From positions 1 through 38,055 of the forward strand of contig JAJYVU010000033.1 in NCBI GenBank assembly GCA_021791875.1: a stretch of 38,055 nt of DNA, read 5' to 3'. The notes below the pieces were generated by a model. The model was not told the origin of the DNA. It did not search any database and saw only the letters and a program-made list of their open reading frames with translations. Source of the stretch: Acidobacteriota bacterium (GTDB lineage: Bacteria; Acidobacteriota; Terriglobia; Terriglobales; Acidobacteriaceae). Every line of letters begins with the position of its first letter. Within the stretch, counting starts at the first letter, position 1. The position numbers and the translations under genes are program-made. Positions 28,602-36,737 of this stretch are shown piece after piece.

Positions 28602-28837
28602 CCTCTCTGCGCGCGCTCTCCCTTTCAGCAGTCGATTTGAAGAAACAAATCAGGAGGTACGTCGCCCAGGCTATCAGACCCGCGTCAAAGTCGGAATCTC
28701 AATGTTGGAGAGCAATTTGAGGCGAGGACTTCTATTTCACCTCGTCTCAACTACGAAGAATTCGAACAATTGGTGCGAACAGAAGTATTCGGCCGCGAAA
28801 CTCGCGCCCACAACAATACATCCGCCGCACCACTGCC

Positions 28838-29794
28838 TCACTTCGTCCCGTCCTCCTGCCGCACTTCCCGGATGAGCGCCTTCAGCTCTTCGCGGCCGGG
28901 CCCCTGCATCTGCAACTGGAAAGGCTTGCTCGCCTCGCCGAAGTAAATGCTCATGTGCGGGAAGGGAATCTCGATGCCCACCTCGTCGAACCTTTTCTTG
29001 ATGCGCCGGTTCATTTCGCGCCCCACCGTCCACTGCTGGCTCGGCATGGTCTTGAAGCGCGCCTTGATCATCACTGCCGAGTCGCCGAACGAGTCCACCC
29101 CCAGCACCTCCAGCGGCGCCAGAATGACCTTCTGGAACTTCTCTTCCTCCATCAGCTCATCGGCAACGCCACGCAGCACCGCGATCACCTGATCGGTGTC
29201 TTCCTTATAGGCGACGCCAAGATCAAAGAGGTAATACGAGTAGCCATGCGTCATATTTGAGAGGCTGTTGATGGCTCCGTTGCGAAAGACGTGAATCGTG
29301 CCGTCCTGTCCGCGCAGCACGGTGGTGCGCAGGTGGATGGCCTCCACCAGCCCGCCCGTGCCGTTCAGCACAGCCACGTCGTTCACGCGGATCTGGTTTT
29401 CCAGCAGCATGAACATGCCGGAAATCACGTCGTGGACCAGGTTTTGCGCACCAAAGCCCACGGCCAAACCGACGATGCCGGCGCCAGCCAGGATCGGCCC
29501 AATGTCAAACCCCGCTTCCTTGAGCGCCATGATAACGGCAAGAATCCAGATCACCACCGCCATCGTCTTGCGAAGGATGCCGCCAATGGTATTCGCGCGC
29601 TTTTCCAGCTCGCCATCCTCGCCGCCGCGCTGCGCCAGCATCTGCCTCACAATATGCTCGCGCAGCTTCGGGAACCACCGGTGAATGATGCGCGTGACGA
29701 TCCACGCAACCAGAAGAATGAAGAGGATCCGGACAATGTGGCCGGCAAACGCGTAGATATCATCCACCGTGGGGATCATAAGATGTAGGTTCAC
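28838..29794 (-). CDS. MscS-family mechanosensitive channel
   Basis: The product is an inner-membrane channel that opens under membrane tension to release solutes during osmotic downshock. From the chosen start it has 318 residues. Three N-terminal helices are followed by the pore helix ILAGAGIVGLAVGFGAQNLV, the classic MscS TM3 with Ala/Gly packing. The beta domain (ENQIRVNDVAV) and alpha/beta cage domain follow. GTG 29794 is chosen because GGAG (29806-29809) lies 11 nt upstream; a longer frame to 29815 would place that site inside the gene. ATG 29779 is the alternative. It is not part of an operon here. Confidence 0.9.
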   Translation of the reverse strand: MNLHLMIPTVDDIYAFAGHIVRILFILLVAWIVTRIIHRWFPKLREHIVRQMLAQRGGEDGELEKRANTIGGILRKTMAVVIWILAVIMALKEAGFDIGPILAGAGIVGLAVGFGAQNLVHDVISGMFMLLENQIRVNDVAVLNGTGGLVEAIHLRTTVLRGQDGTIHVFRNGAINSLSNMTHGYSYYLFDLGVAYKEDTDQVIAVLRGVADELMEEEKFQKVILAPLEVLGVDSFGDSAVMIKARFKTMPSQQWTVGREMNRRIKKRFDEVGIEIPFPHMSIYFGEASKPFQLQMQGPGREELKALIREVRQEDGTK

Positions 29795-29874
29795 TGGGGG
29801 CAGGTCTCCTTTCACCTGCAGGAAAGAACGTTCAGTCTACATGAGCGGTGCGCATCGCCAGCTGCTCGGCGGAC

Positions 29875-29992
29875 TAGAGCATTTTCACTGAAGATGTTGT
29901 GGAGAACAAGGAAGTTGGCGTGGACGTTACATCAAAGAACACCCACACCAGATCGATCCAGGACACCTCACGGCATCAGTGAAAATGCTCTA
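29875..29992. mobile_element. 118-bp palindromic element, copy 1 (MITE-like)
   Basis: A 17-bp perfect terminal inverted repeat spans 29875-29891 (TAGAGCATTTTCACTGA) and 29976-29992. An imperfect inner pairing, TGGCGTGG (29916-29923) with CCACACCA (29943-29950), is possible. The interior has no coding frame. The outer 10 bp are identical to copy 2 at 37833-37949; the inner arm bases differ but stay complementary within each copy. TA at both ends could be a target duplication of the IS630/Tc1 type. It sits between mscS and the YnfM-like gene, about 80 bp upstream of the mscS start and 38 bp before the GTG of the transporter. Confidence 0.75.
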
Positions 29993-30030
29993 ACGCACCT
30001 CTGGTCAGTCTGCCATGTACCCTGATACAA

Positions 30031-31296
30031 GTGGATCGCCCCAGCTCAGCACTACCGCAATCTGCATCCGGCAAGGAATCTGTCGCGCTGGCGCGGCCCG
30101 GCCTTGGCTCGCCGGTCACCATTGCGGCGGTGTGCCTGTGCGGCATCTTCGCATTTCTCAATCTTTACGTCACGCAGCCCATGCTGCCCATGTTTGAGAG
30201 CCTCTTCCACGCATCCAAGTCGATAGTCGGGCTCACCGTCAGCGCCTCGACGCTCGGCATCGCGATCTCCGCTCCGTTTCTGGGCGCCGTTGCAGAGCGC
30301 CTGAGCCGCAAGCAGGTGATCGTCTTCGCGCTGCTGGCGCTGGCCGTGCCCACCCTCCTGGCCGCCAGCTCACCGGGACTGCATGTGCTCATCATCTGGC
30401 GGTTTCTGCAGGGCCTCGTCATGCCCGCCATCTTCGCCACTGTGATCACCTACGTCGGCGAGGAGTGGGCGCCGACCGCCATCGCGCTGGTCATGAGCAT
30501 CTACGTCAGTGGAACCGCCATGGGCGGCTTCCTCGGACGCCTCATTGGCGGAGTTGTCGCCCAATACCTCGGCTGGCACTGGTCGTTCCTGATTCTGGGA
30601 CTGGTCACCATTGCCGGCGCAGCACTCATCGCACGCACTTTGCCCCGCGAGCGCCGCCCGCTGCCCACACATCCCCACCCGGGCCATGGCGCGCAGCTGC
30701 GCGCCACGCTGCATCACTTTCGCAACCCGCGCCTGCTCGCCACTTACACGGTTGGATTCGGAATGCTCTTTGCGCTGGTTTCCACCTTTACCTACGTCAC
30801 GTTCTATCTGGCCGCGCCGCCCTTCCGGCTGTCCACCGCGGCATTGAGCTATCTGTTTGCCATTTACCTCATCGGCCTGCTGGTGACACCCGCCGGCGGA
30901 TATCTCGTCACCCGTATCGGCATGCGGCGCGGAATCGTTGCCGCCATTGTGTTGTGCCTGTTAGGTCAGGCGCTTACCCTCGTTCACTCGCTGCCGGTTA
31001 TCATCTTTGGCGGACTTGGTCTCGTCTGCACCGGCGTCTTCATCGCCCAATCCACCGCCGCCAGCTTTCTCCGCCTTGCCGCGCCCGAAGGTGGACGCGT
31101 CTCCGCCGCCGGGCTTTACCTTTCCTGCTACTACCTGGGCGGAACCGTGGGCGGCGTCCTGCCCAGCGTTGCCTGGAACATGGGCGGTTGGCCGGCCTGC
31201 GTGGCGCTCACCTCGGCCGTGCTGTTGGCGATCGTCTTTGTCGGATGGGCCGGATTCAAAGCGCCGCATCCACCCCGCACCATTCACTCGATGTGA
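30031..31296 (+). CDS. MFS transporter, YnfM-like
   Basis: The product is an inner-membrane protein of 421 residues with about 12 helices. FLNLYVTQPMLPMFESLF in helix 1 and GAVAERLSRKQVIVFAL (motif A region) match the YnfM/drug-efflux branch of the MFS, which exports small molecules such as drugs or sugars. ERRPLPTHPHPGHGAQ forms the central cytosolic loop. The GTG at 30031 is taken as start, giving a 30-residue cytosolic tail before helix 1; no clear ribosome binding site supports it. The palindromic element ends 38 bp upstream and may lie in its leader. The substrate is unknown. Confidence 0.85.
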   Translation: MDRPSSALPQSASGKESVALARPGLGSPVTIAAVCLCGIFAFLNLYVTQPMLPMFESLFHASKSIVGLTVSASTLGIAISAPFLGAVAERLSRKQVIVFALLALAVPTLLAASSPGLHVLIIWRFLQGLVMPAIFATVITYVGEEWAPTAIALVMSIYVSGTAMGGFLGRLIGGVVAQYLGWHWSFLILGLVTIAGAALIARTLPRERRPLPTHPHPGHGAQLRATLHHFRNPRLLATYTVGFGMLFALVSTFTYVTFYLAAPPFRLSTAALSYLFAIYLIGLLVTPAGGYLVTRIGMRRGIVAAIVLCLLGQALTLVHSLPVIIFGGLGLVCTGVFIAQSTAASFLRLAAPEGGRVSAAGLYLSCYYLGGTVGGVLPSVAWNMGGWPACVALTSAVLLAIVFVGWAGFKAPHPPRTIHSM

Positions 31297-31495
31297 GGTT
31301 TCATACAGCCCCGAACCCTCGAAGACAATCATGCGAGACCCACCCCAAGCCGGTCTCGTGTTGCTTTACGGATCCGCAGACCTATTCGTCATACACGCTC
31401 TACGCAGCGCCCCTGCCTCGTCCCCGGCCCGCGCCGTCCGTAACGATATACTGAAGCATCCGCGCCGCAGCTCGCGAACTGCGGCAGCCTTACGC

Positions 31496-32299
31496 ATGGC
31501 AGACTCCATGGCATCGGCGGCGCACAGCACCGACTCCCTCACGGCGGGCCGCTGCACCGTCGTCATTCCCTGCTATAACGAGTTCCAGCGCCTGCGCGTG
31601 AATGCCTTCGAGCATTTTCTGGCCTGCGACCGGCACCGCAACATCCACCTGCTTTTTGTCAATGACGGCAGCACGGACAATACGCTCGCGCGACTCCAGG
31701 ACCTCTGCGCACGCTTCCCCGGGCGAGCCGGTTATCTTGACCAGCAACCCAATCGCGGCAAGGCAGAGGCTGTCCGTAACGGCATGCTGCACGTCATCTC
31801 CGCAGCCGAGTCCGAGTACACCGGCTTCTGGGATGCCGACCTCGCCACGCCCCTCGAACAGATTCCCGACTTGCTCGCGTGTCTCGTCGAAAATCCGCGT
31901 TTGAACATGGTTTTCGGCGCGCGCGTCAAACTGCTGGGCCGCAACATCGAGCGCCGCCTCATGCGCCACTACCTCGGGCGCATCTTCGCCACCACCGTTT
32001 CCCTGCTCCTCCAGTTGCCCATCTACGATACGCAATGCGGCGCCAAGCTATTTCGCGTTACATCCGACCTCCAGCATGTCCTCGCTGAGCCCTTCCACTC
32101 CCGCTGGATCTTCGACGTTGAAATCATCGCCCGCTTCCTGGCGCTGCACAAGGGCGACCGGGATACCGTGCGAAACGAGATCTATGAGTACCCCCTGCCC
32201 GTCTGGACCGACGTGGCCGGTTCCAAAATACGTTCATTCGACTTTTTCCGCGCCTTCGCCGAACTGGCAACCATCTATTACCGCCATCTGGCGCGCTGA
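31496..32299 (+). CDS. Family 2 glycosyltransferase, ALG5/dolichyl-phosphate-glucose synthase-like
   Basis: The product has 267 residues. It is a GT-A-fold enzyme that transfers a sugar from a nucleotide donor, probably to a polyprenyl phosphate. Motifs in order are VVIPCYNE (near 23), FVNDGSTDNT (nucleotide binding), NRGKAEAVRNGM, and WDADLATP (the metal-binding DxD). The segment YDTQCGAKLF is closely like ALG5-type dolichyl-phosphate glucosyltransferases. No membrane helix is seen at the C-terminus, unlike longer GtrB proteins. The ATG at 31496 is preferred over 31508 with modest confidence; the frame continues upstream without motifs. It may feed cell-surface glycan assembly, but no other such genes are close. 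Confidence 0.88.
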   Translation: MADSMASAAHSTDSLTAGRCTVVIPCYNEFQRLRVNAFEHFLACDRHRNIHLLFVNDGSTDNTLARLQDLCARFPGRAGYLDQQPNRGKAEAVRNGMLHVISAAESEYTGFWDADLATPLEQIPDLLACLVENPRLNMVFGARVKLLGRNIERRLMRHYLGRIFATTVSLLLQLPIYDTQCGAKLFRVTSDLQHVLAEPFHSRWIFDVEIIARFLALHKGDRDTVRNEIYEYPLPVWTDVAGSKIRSFDFFRAFAELATIYYRHLAR

Positions 32300-32884
32300 A
32301 CTCCCGCGCGGATGATCGCCGCCCGTCGCATCCGCTGTAGCGCCATCAGCATACAGCCCCTGTCGCCCACGGCAATCTCTTCAAAGTGGCTCCTTATCTC
32401 CGCCAGGCCGCACTCGACTGCTTCTGCGTCCGCTGACGGATCCACGCACGCGCCCATCGGCCCGGTCGAATGGCTGGCACAGGCTTGCGCCGCCACCGAA
32501 GGCACGTTTCAGCCCCGGGACGGCGGAAATTGAGCTTTCCCGAATCCCCCGATACGCCAATTGCACTAAAAACAGGGCAATCTGCCCTCATGCCCATCGC
32601 GTTTCTTATCAAATAACACAAAAGTGTTATTAAAGTTACTCTTGTATCTAGTCTAAATGATGTCTAAAGTGTGATTTAGTAACTCCACCTGCAATCTCCC
32701 TTCTGCCGATGAAGTACGTTGGCTTTGACCGACGATGAGCAGGCGGAAGGAAATGGCAGGTTTCGCCGACGCTTCTGTTTGACTTTCCGCTCCAGCGACG
32801 GGGGCGGTTGCTGCCAGGTTCGAGCCCTGAAGCTACGCGCCCTCACATCCTTGGGGCGCGGGCTCGGGCTTCCCGGGAGGGAAT
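32300..32884. other. Long leader region of tad cassette A
   Basis: This 585-bp stretch has no supported gene. Its first 230 bp are GC-rich with several short overlapping frames, none with a ribosome binding site or a motif. An A/T-rich part (about 32600-32700) contains a perfect 8-bp inverted repeat, AATAACAC (32612-32619) and GTGTTATT (32624-32631), and probably the promoter. The last 60 bp fold into a nested hairpin just before the TadG ribosome binding site. No c-di-GMP riboswitch signature was found. Confidence 0.5.
32821..32866 (+). promoter_or_regulatory. Nested stem-loop ahead of tad cassette A
   Basis: The outer stem is CGAGCC (32821-32826) with GGCTCG (32861-32866). The inner stem is CGCGCCC (32836-32842) with GGGCGCG (32854-32860), with a bulge on the 5' side. 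It ends 8 nt before the GGGAGG ribosome binding site (32875-32880), so it could control translation or mRNA stability. No ligand class is recognised. Confidence 0.45.
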
Positions 32885-34081
32885 GTGAGAATCCTTCGTG
32901 ATGAAAGTGGACAATCGCTCATGATGACGGCCCTGGCCATGACCGTGCTGGTTGCGGCCCTGGGTCTCGCCATCGATGGGGGCATGCTCTTCCGCGCCAA
33001 GCGCCAGCTGCAGACTGCGGCCGATGCCGCGGCCACCGCCGCTGCCACGAACCTGATGTACGGCCTCTCGCCCGCCCCGGCAGCCGATTCGGCAGCCTCT
33101 GCCAACGGCGCCACAAATGGTGTCAACGGCACAGTGGTGACCGTCAACAGCCCGCCTCAGAGCGGACCGTTTGCCTCCAGCGGCTATGTCCAGGTCGCCA
33201 TCCAGCAACCCACCCCAACCTATTTCATGCGCATCTTCGGCTTCAACTCCGTGGATGTCGCCGCCCAGGCCATCGCTGGCGACTCGCAGCCTTCCAGCGG
33301 CTGCGTCTATCTCATGTCGCCTTCAGGAAATGGCCTTTCGCTGCAGGGTTCCTATGATGTGGAAGCAACCGGCTGCGGCGTCTACGTCAACTCGAACAGC
33401 TCTGATGCCCTCAGTGTGACCGGTTCTGGGGGCACCTTCGACGGACCTTACCTCGACGTCGTGGGCGGCTCCGGCGGGCACGTCACCACTCCGACCGCAC
33501 AAACCGACGGAGTCATGCCCATCAGCGACCCGCTCGGCAACATCACCGGCCCCACACCCGATAACGGCGGCTGCACCAACACCAGCTCCGCCACATCCAT
33601 CACGGGGAATTACTCGGCCGGCGACGGCGGCGCGGTCTGCTTCACCAGTCCTGTCTCGCTCTCAAACGCCACCCTCGGCGCCGGGATCTATGTCTTCGAG
33701 GATGGCGTCAGCGTCAGCGGAACAGTTTCAGTCAACAGCGGCACGTTGGATATTTATGGCGGCACATTGAATCAAGCCTCCGGATCGCTGCTCAACATCA
33801 CGGCGCCCACCTCCGGCACGTACAACGGCATCGCGATCCTCCAGCCTGTGACCAATACCAATCAATTGCAGGTCCAGTTCGGCAGCAACAACCAGACCCT
33901 CGACGGCTACATCTACGCTCCGGGCGCCAACGTCTATCTGCAGGACAACGGCGGCGGCGTCACCGCAACCGGCATCATCGCCGCCAGCATGACCAACAAG
34001 TCGTCGCTGCTGCGCCTGCCCAGCTACAACGCGGCAAATCCCAACACCACGCCCGTCCGCACGGTTTCCCTCGTCGAGTAG
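32885..34081 (+). CDS. TadG-like protein, cassette A
   Basis: The product has 398 residues, beginning at GTG with GGGAGG 4 nt upstream. An N-terminal DESGQSLMMTALAM segment leads into a hydrophobic helix, then GGMLFRAKRQLQTAADAAA, the hallmark of TadG/TadE-like pilus-assembly proteins. Because Glu5 after the Gly-Gln site is absent, cleavage as a pseudopilin is doubtful; the helix probably anchors the protein. The rest is exported. From about residue 140 the chain is rich in Ser, Thr, Gly and Asn with repeated short beta strands, suggesting a beta-helix. The C-terminus SYNAANPNTTPVRTVSLVE is shared with the cassette B copy. No Tad ATPase or secretin gene is in the window. Confidence 0.82.
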   Translation: MRILRDESGQSLMMTALAMTVLVAALGLAIDGGMLFRAKRQLQTAADAAATAAATNLMYGLSPAPAADSAASANGATNGVNGTVVTVNSPPQSGPFASSGYVQVAIQQPTPTYFMRIFGFNSVDVAAQAIAGDSQPSSGCVYLMSPSGNGLSLQGSYDVEATGCGVYVNSNSSDALSVTGSGGTFDGPYLDVVGGSGGHVTTPTAQTDGVMPISDPLGNITGPTPDNGGCTNTSSATSITGNYSAGDGGAVCFTSPVSLSNATLGAGIYVFEDGVSVSGTVSVNSGTLDIYGGTLNQASGSLLNITAPTSGTYNGIAILQPVTNTNQLQVQFGSNNQTLDGYIYAPGANVYLQDNGGGVTATGIIAASMTNKSSLLRLPSYNAANPNTTPVRTVSLVE

Positions 34082-34093
34082 GAGTCACCGATC

Positions 34094-34567
34094 ATGCCAC
34101 ACCGCATTCCGTCGCCGCGCAAATCCCTCCGGGCCCTCCTGCGGAATCGCTCCGGCCAGGCGCTCATCGAGGCCGCCCTCACTCTGTCCCTGCTTTGCAC
34201 CATGCTGCTGGGAGCCTTCGAACTCGGCAAAGTCGCCTACGCCTGGATTGAAGTCACCCGCGCAGCCAAGGCAGGCGTCCAGTATGGAGACAGAAACGTC
34301 AACGATGCCGTGGATACCTCCGGCATCCAGACCGCGGCCGCCAACGAAGCCCCTGACATCTCCGGCCTCACCACCACTTCCTCGGTCGGTTGCAGCTGCT
34401 CCAACGGCGGAACCTCCACCTGCCTCAACACTGATTGCCCGAACTCGCACATCATCGAGACCCTGACCGTCCAGACCTCCGCCACCTACGATCCGGGAAT
34501 TCACCTGCCCGGCCTGCCGACCACTTATACGCTCCACGGCAAGGCCGTGCAGATGGTGCTGCAATGA
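34094..34567 (+). CDS. TadE-like pseudopilin, first, cassette A
   Basis: The product has 157 residues. SGQALIEAALTL fits the TadE pseudopilin site, with predicted cleavage after Gly and Glu at +5, followed by a hydrophobic helix. The exported part contains a Cys cluster (CSCSNGGTSTC...DC, near 100-115) that could form disulfides. The TadG stop codon is part of the ribosome binding site TAGGAG (34079-34084), so the two genes are translationally linked. The last four bases overlap the next gene (ATGA at 34564-34567). The role is probably in Flp/Tad pilus or an adhesin-like surface fibre, inferred from the family. Confidence 0.85.
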   Translation: MPHRIPSPRKSLRALLRNRSGQALIEAALTLSLLCTMLLGAFELGKVAYAWIEVTRAAKAGVQYGDRNVNDAVDTSGIQTAAANEAPDISGLTTTSSVGCSCSNGGTSTCLNTDCPNSHIIETLTVQTSATYDPGIHLPGLPTTYTLHGKAVQMVLQ

Positions 34568-35046
34568 CCCTCCCCCGCCTTGCCCGCTGCCTCCGCGACC
34601 GCAGCGGGCAGACTGTTGTCGAATCTGCGCTCTCCATCGGCATCGTCATCGTCGTCCTCATCGGCATTCTCGAGCTCACCATCGCGCTCTACGATTACAA
34701 CTACGTGGCCTACGCCGCCCGTGAAGGCACCCGCTGGGCCATGGTGCGCGGCTCGGCCTGCACCCTGCTCAATGACTGCAACGCCACAGCCTCCCAGATC
34801 CAGTCCTACGTCCAGGGCCTCGGCTACCCCTTGATCCAGCCGTCGAGCCTCACCGTTGCCACCACCTGGCTCAGCAAAAGCACTTCCACGCCCACCACCT
34901 GGAGCACCTGTTCCACCTCGCCCTGCAATGCGCCGGGCAATGAAGTCCAGCTTGTCGTGAACTACCCCTTTACCATGGAAATCCCCCTCGTCGGAAACAT
35001 CAGCCTGAACCTCAACAGCACCTCCAGCATGGTGATTTCCCAATAG
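34564..35046 (+). CDS. TadE-like pseudopilin, second, cassette A
   Basis: The product has 160 residues. The start ATG overlaps the upstream stop by ATGA, so ribosomes probably re-initiate. SGQTVVESALSI gives a pseudopilin-type site (Gly|Gln, Glu at +5), then a hydrophobic helix and YVAYAAREGTRWAMVRG, a typical TadE continuation. The exported region has four Cys (two pairs, CTLLNDC and CSTSPC). The C-terminus ends STSSMVISQ, almost the same as its cassette B counterpart. An in-frame extension to 34435 is only read-through of the upstream gene in another frame and is rejected. Confidence 0.85.
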   Translation: MTLPRLARCLRDRSGQTVVESALSIGIVIVVLIGILELTIALYDYNYVAYAAREGTRWAMVRGSACTLLNDCNATASQIQSYVQGLGYPLIQPSSLTVATTWLSKSTSTPTTWSTCSTSPCNAPGNEVQLVVNYPFTMEIPLVGNISLNLNSTSSMVISQ

Positions 35047-35406
35047 CGCCGCGCCAGAAAGGCTGAATGGCTGCGCCCGGGAGCAAAGATGACTTTGCAT
35101 CCATTATCAAGAAAAGAAGTAATAACGAAACTGCGTTACTCATTCTTGATCTTCGATTACCCATGTGCTACATACATTGCATTTTCACCAGTGCTAGCCT
35201 CTCCGCAGGTGTCTAATTGAGCGGCTCTGTCTTCTCTATCGTGGAGCCGTCGCATTGTTGTCCACGCAGCCGGAAGCGACTCCCGCATTGGAAGAGTCTT
35301 TGGCCGTAATGCTTCTCGCTCCAGGCTGCAGGAGGAAATCAAAACCGCCGCACTGCGGGTGCGGGCCGGGAAGCCCGGGGCACCGGGGCGTCGTAAAGGA
35401 GCCACC
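35047..35406. other. Leader region between tad cassettes A and B
   Basis: No gene is supported. A 6-bp hairpin, GCAAAG (35083-35088) with CTTTGC (35093-35098), follows the last gene of cassette A by 37 bp but has no T-run. An A/T-rich part (35100-35170) contains AATAAC...CGTTACTC, resembling the sequence in the cassette A leader, and likely holds the cassette B promoter. Near the ribosome binding site a short hairpin, CCGGG (35366-35370) and CCCGG (35374-35378), occurs. Confidence 0.45.
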
Positions 35407-36726
35407 ATGAAACTCCATCGCAATGAAAGCGGCCAGATGCTCATCATGGCAGCGATTGAACTTACGCTGCTGATTGGCTTCCTCGCCCTTGCCACAGATG
35501 TAGGCGTCCTCTTCCACTCCAAGCGGCACATGCAGATCGCCGCCGACGCCGCCGCCACGGCAGGTGCCGTAAATGAACTGGATGGTGGACCGTCGGTAAC
35601 TGGACTATCGGACCAGAAGGTCGCCGACAAGGCCGCTGCGGACAACGGCTACACCGACGGACAAAATGGAGTGGCCGTTAATGTCTATTCCGGCAGCCTG
35701 GGCCAGATAAAAGATGGATATCACACCGGACCCGGGTACGTAGAAGTCGTTATCACCAAGCCCGATCCGCTCTACTTCTTTAAATTCCTTACGGGAAACA
35801 GCACCACTAACGTAGCTGCCCGCGCCGTCGCCGGTTCGCCCGGGGCGGCGAAAGACTGCGCATTCTTGATGGATCCGACCGGTGTGGATATGCAACTGCA
35901 GGGATCCGCTACCATCGACACTCCCGGATGCGCTTGGTATGTCAACTCTGACGGTGCTGCGACCGGCTCCACGACGAACCAAACCGGCACCGGTGCTACC
36001 CTAACCGCACCTTATGTCAGTTCAGTGGGCCCTGCCGGCACAACAAGCCTGGGTGGCACCCCTGTTTACTCCGGCGTCGTCACACAGGGTACACCACCCA
36101 TACAATCCGTCGGAGCGGTGCCCCCGGGTGACTGCACCATAACCGAATCGGGCCCTACATACCCATCGACGATTGACGGAAGCGATGGTGTCGTGTGCTT
36201 TACCGGCTCGAACGTTGACATAAGCGGCCTAACACTCGAGAACGGCGTCTTCGTCTTCGAGAGTGGAGTCATTGCCGGTAACCCCACAGGAAACACCAAC
36301 ATGACGAATGCGACGCTGGAAGTCTATGGCGGAAGCTTCACGCAGAATTCCAACTCAAATCTGAATATCACCGCGCCAGCCTCGTTGACAGAAACCTTTG
36401 GTGGTCTGTCCTACAACGGCGTTGCGCTGCTCGTTCCCGCAGCAAATACCACATACACCAACACCGATTGCCAAACGGTTCAGCACGGAACACTGAAAAA
36501 TAGAGGCGCGTTGACGGTCCAGATAGGGAGCAGCGGCCAAACGCTGGACGGGTATATTGTGGCTCCCAATTCCAGCGTGTTCCTCAACGACAACGGCGGC
36601 GGCACAACGATCACAGGTTTGGTGGCCGCATGTTTGTTTAACAAGTCCTCCAGCCTTACTATTAACAGCTACAATGCCGCACACCCCACAACCAGTCCGC
36701 TAAGGGTGGTCTCTCTGGTTGAGTAG
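35407..36726 (+). CDS. TadG-like protein, cassette B
   Basis: The product has 439 residues. ATG 35407 is chosen because AAAGGAG (35395-35401) lies 5 nt upstream. NESGQMLIMAAIEL plus a hydrophobic helix and KRHMQIAADAAATAG copy the TadG-like N-terminus of cassette A. The exported Ser/Thr/Gly/Asn-rich part is about 40 residues longer than the A copy, with an insert near GNPTGNTNMTNATLEVYGG. Matching blocks include QTLDGYI, NDNGGG and the C-terminus SYNAAHPTTSPLRVVSLVE. Codons are less GC-biased than in A, so the copies have diverged for some time or B was acquired separately. Confidence 0.82.
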   Translation: MKLHRNESGQMLIMAAIELTLLIGFLALATDVGVLFHSKRHMQIAADAAATAGAVNELDGGPSVTGLSDQKVADKAAADNGYTDGQNGVAVNVYSGSLGQIKDGYHTGPGYVEVVITKPDPLYFFKFLTGNSTTNVAARAVAGSPGAAKDCAFLMDPTGVDMQLQGSATIDTPGCAWYVNSDGAATGSTTNQTGTGATLTAPYVSSVGPAGTTSLGGTPVYSGVVTQGTPPIQSVGAVPPGDCTITESGPTYPSTIDGSDGVVCFTGSNVDISGLTLENGVFVFESGVIAGNPTGNTNMTNATLEVYGGSFTQNSNSNLNITAPASLTETFGGLSYNGVALLVPAANTTYTNTDCQTVQHGTLKNRGALTVQIGSSGQTLDGYIVAPNSSVFLNDNGGGTTITGLVAACLFNKSSSLTINSYNAAHPTTSPLRVVSLVE

Positions 36727-36737
36727 GAGCTATCGCA

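Noticed and set aside
31605..31620. GAGCATTTTCT resembling the palindromic element end
   Set aside because: It lies inside the glycosyltransferase coding sequence and has no partner arm within 150 bp.
32312..32533. Short plus-strand frame after the glycosyltransferase gene, with overlapping minus-strand frames
   Set aside because: No ribosome binding site, no motif, and equal-quality frames on both strands indicate chance.
32690..32884. Possible c-di-GMP riboswitch before the tad genes
   Set aside because: The conserved GEMM core (such as GGACGCAAAGCC) is absent; the visible hairpins do not match that fold.
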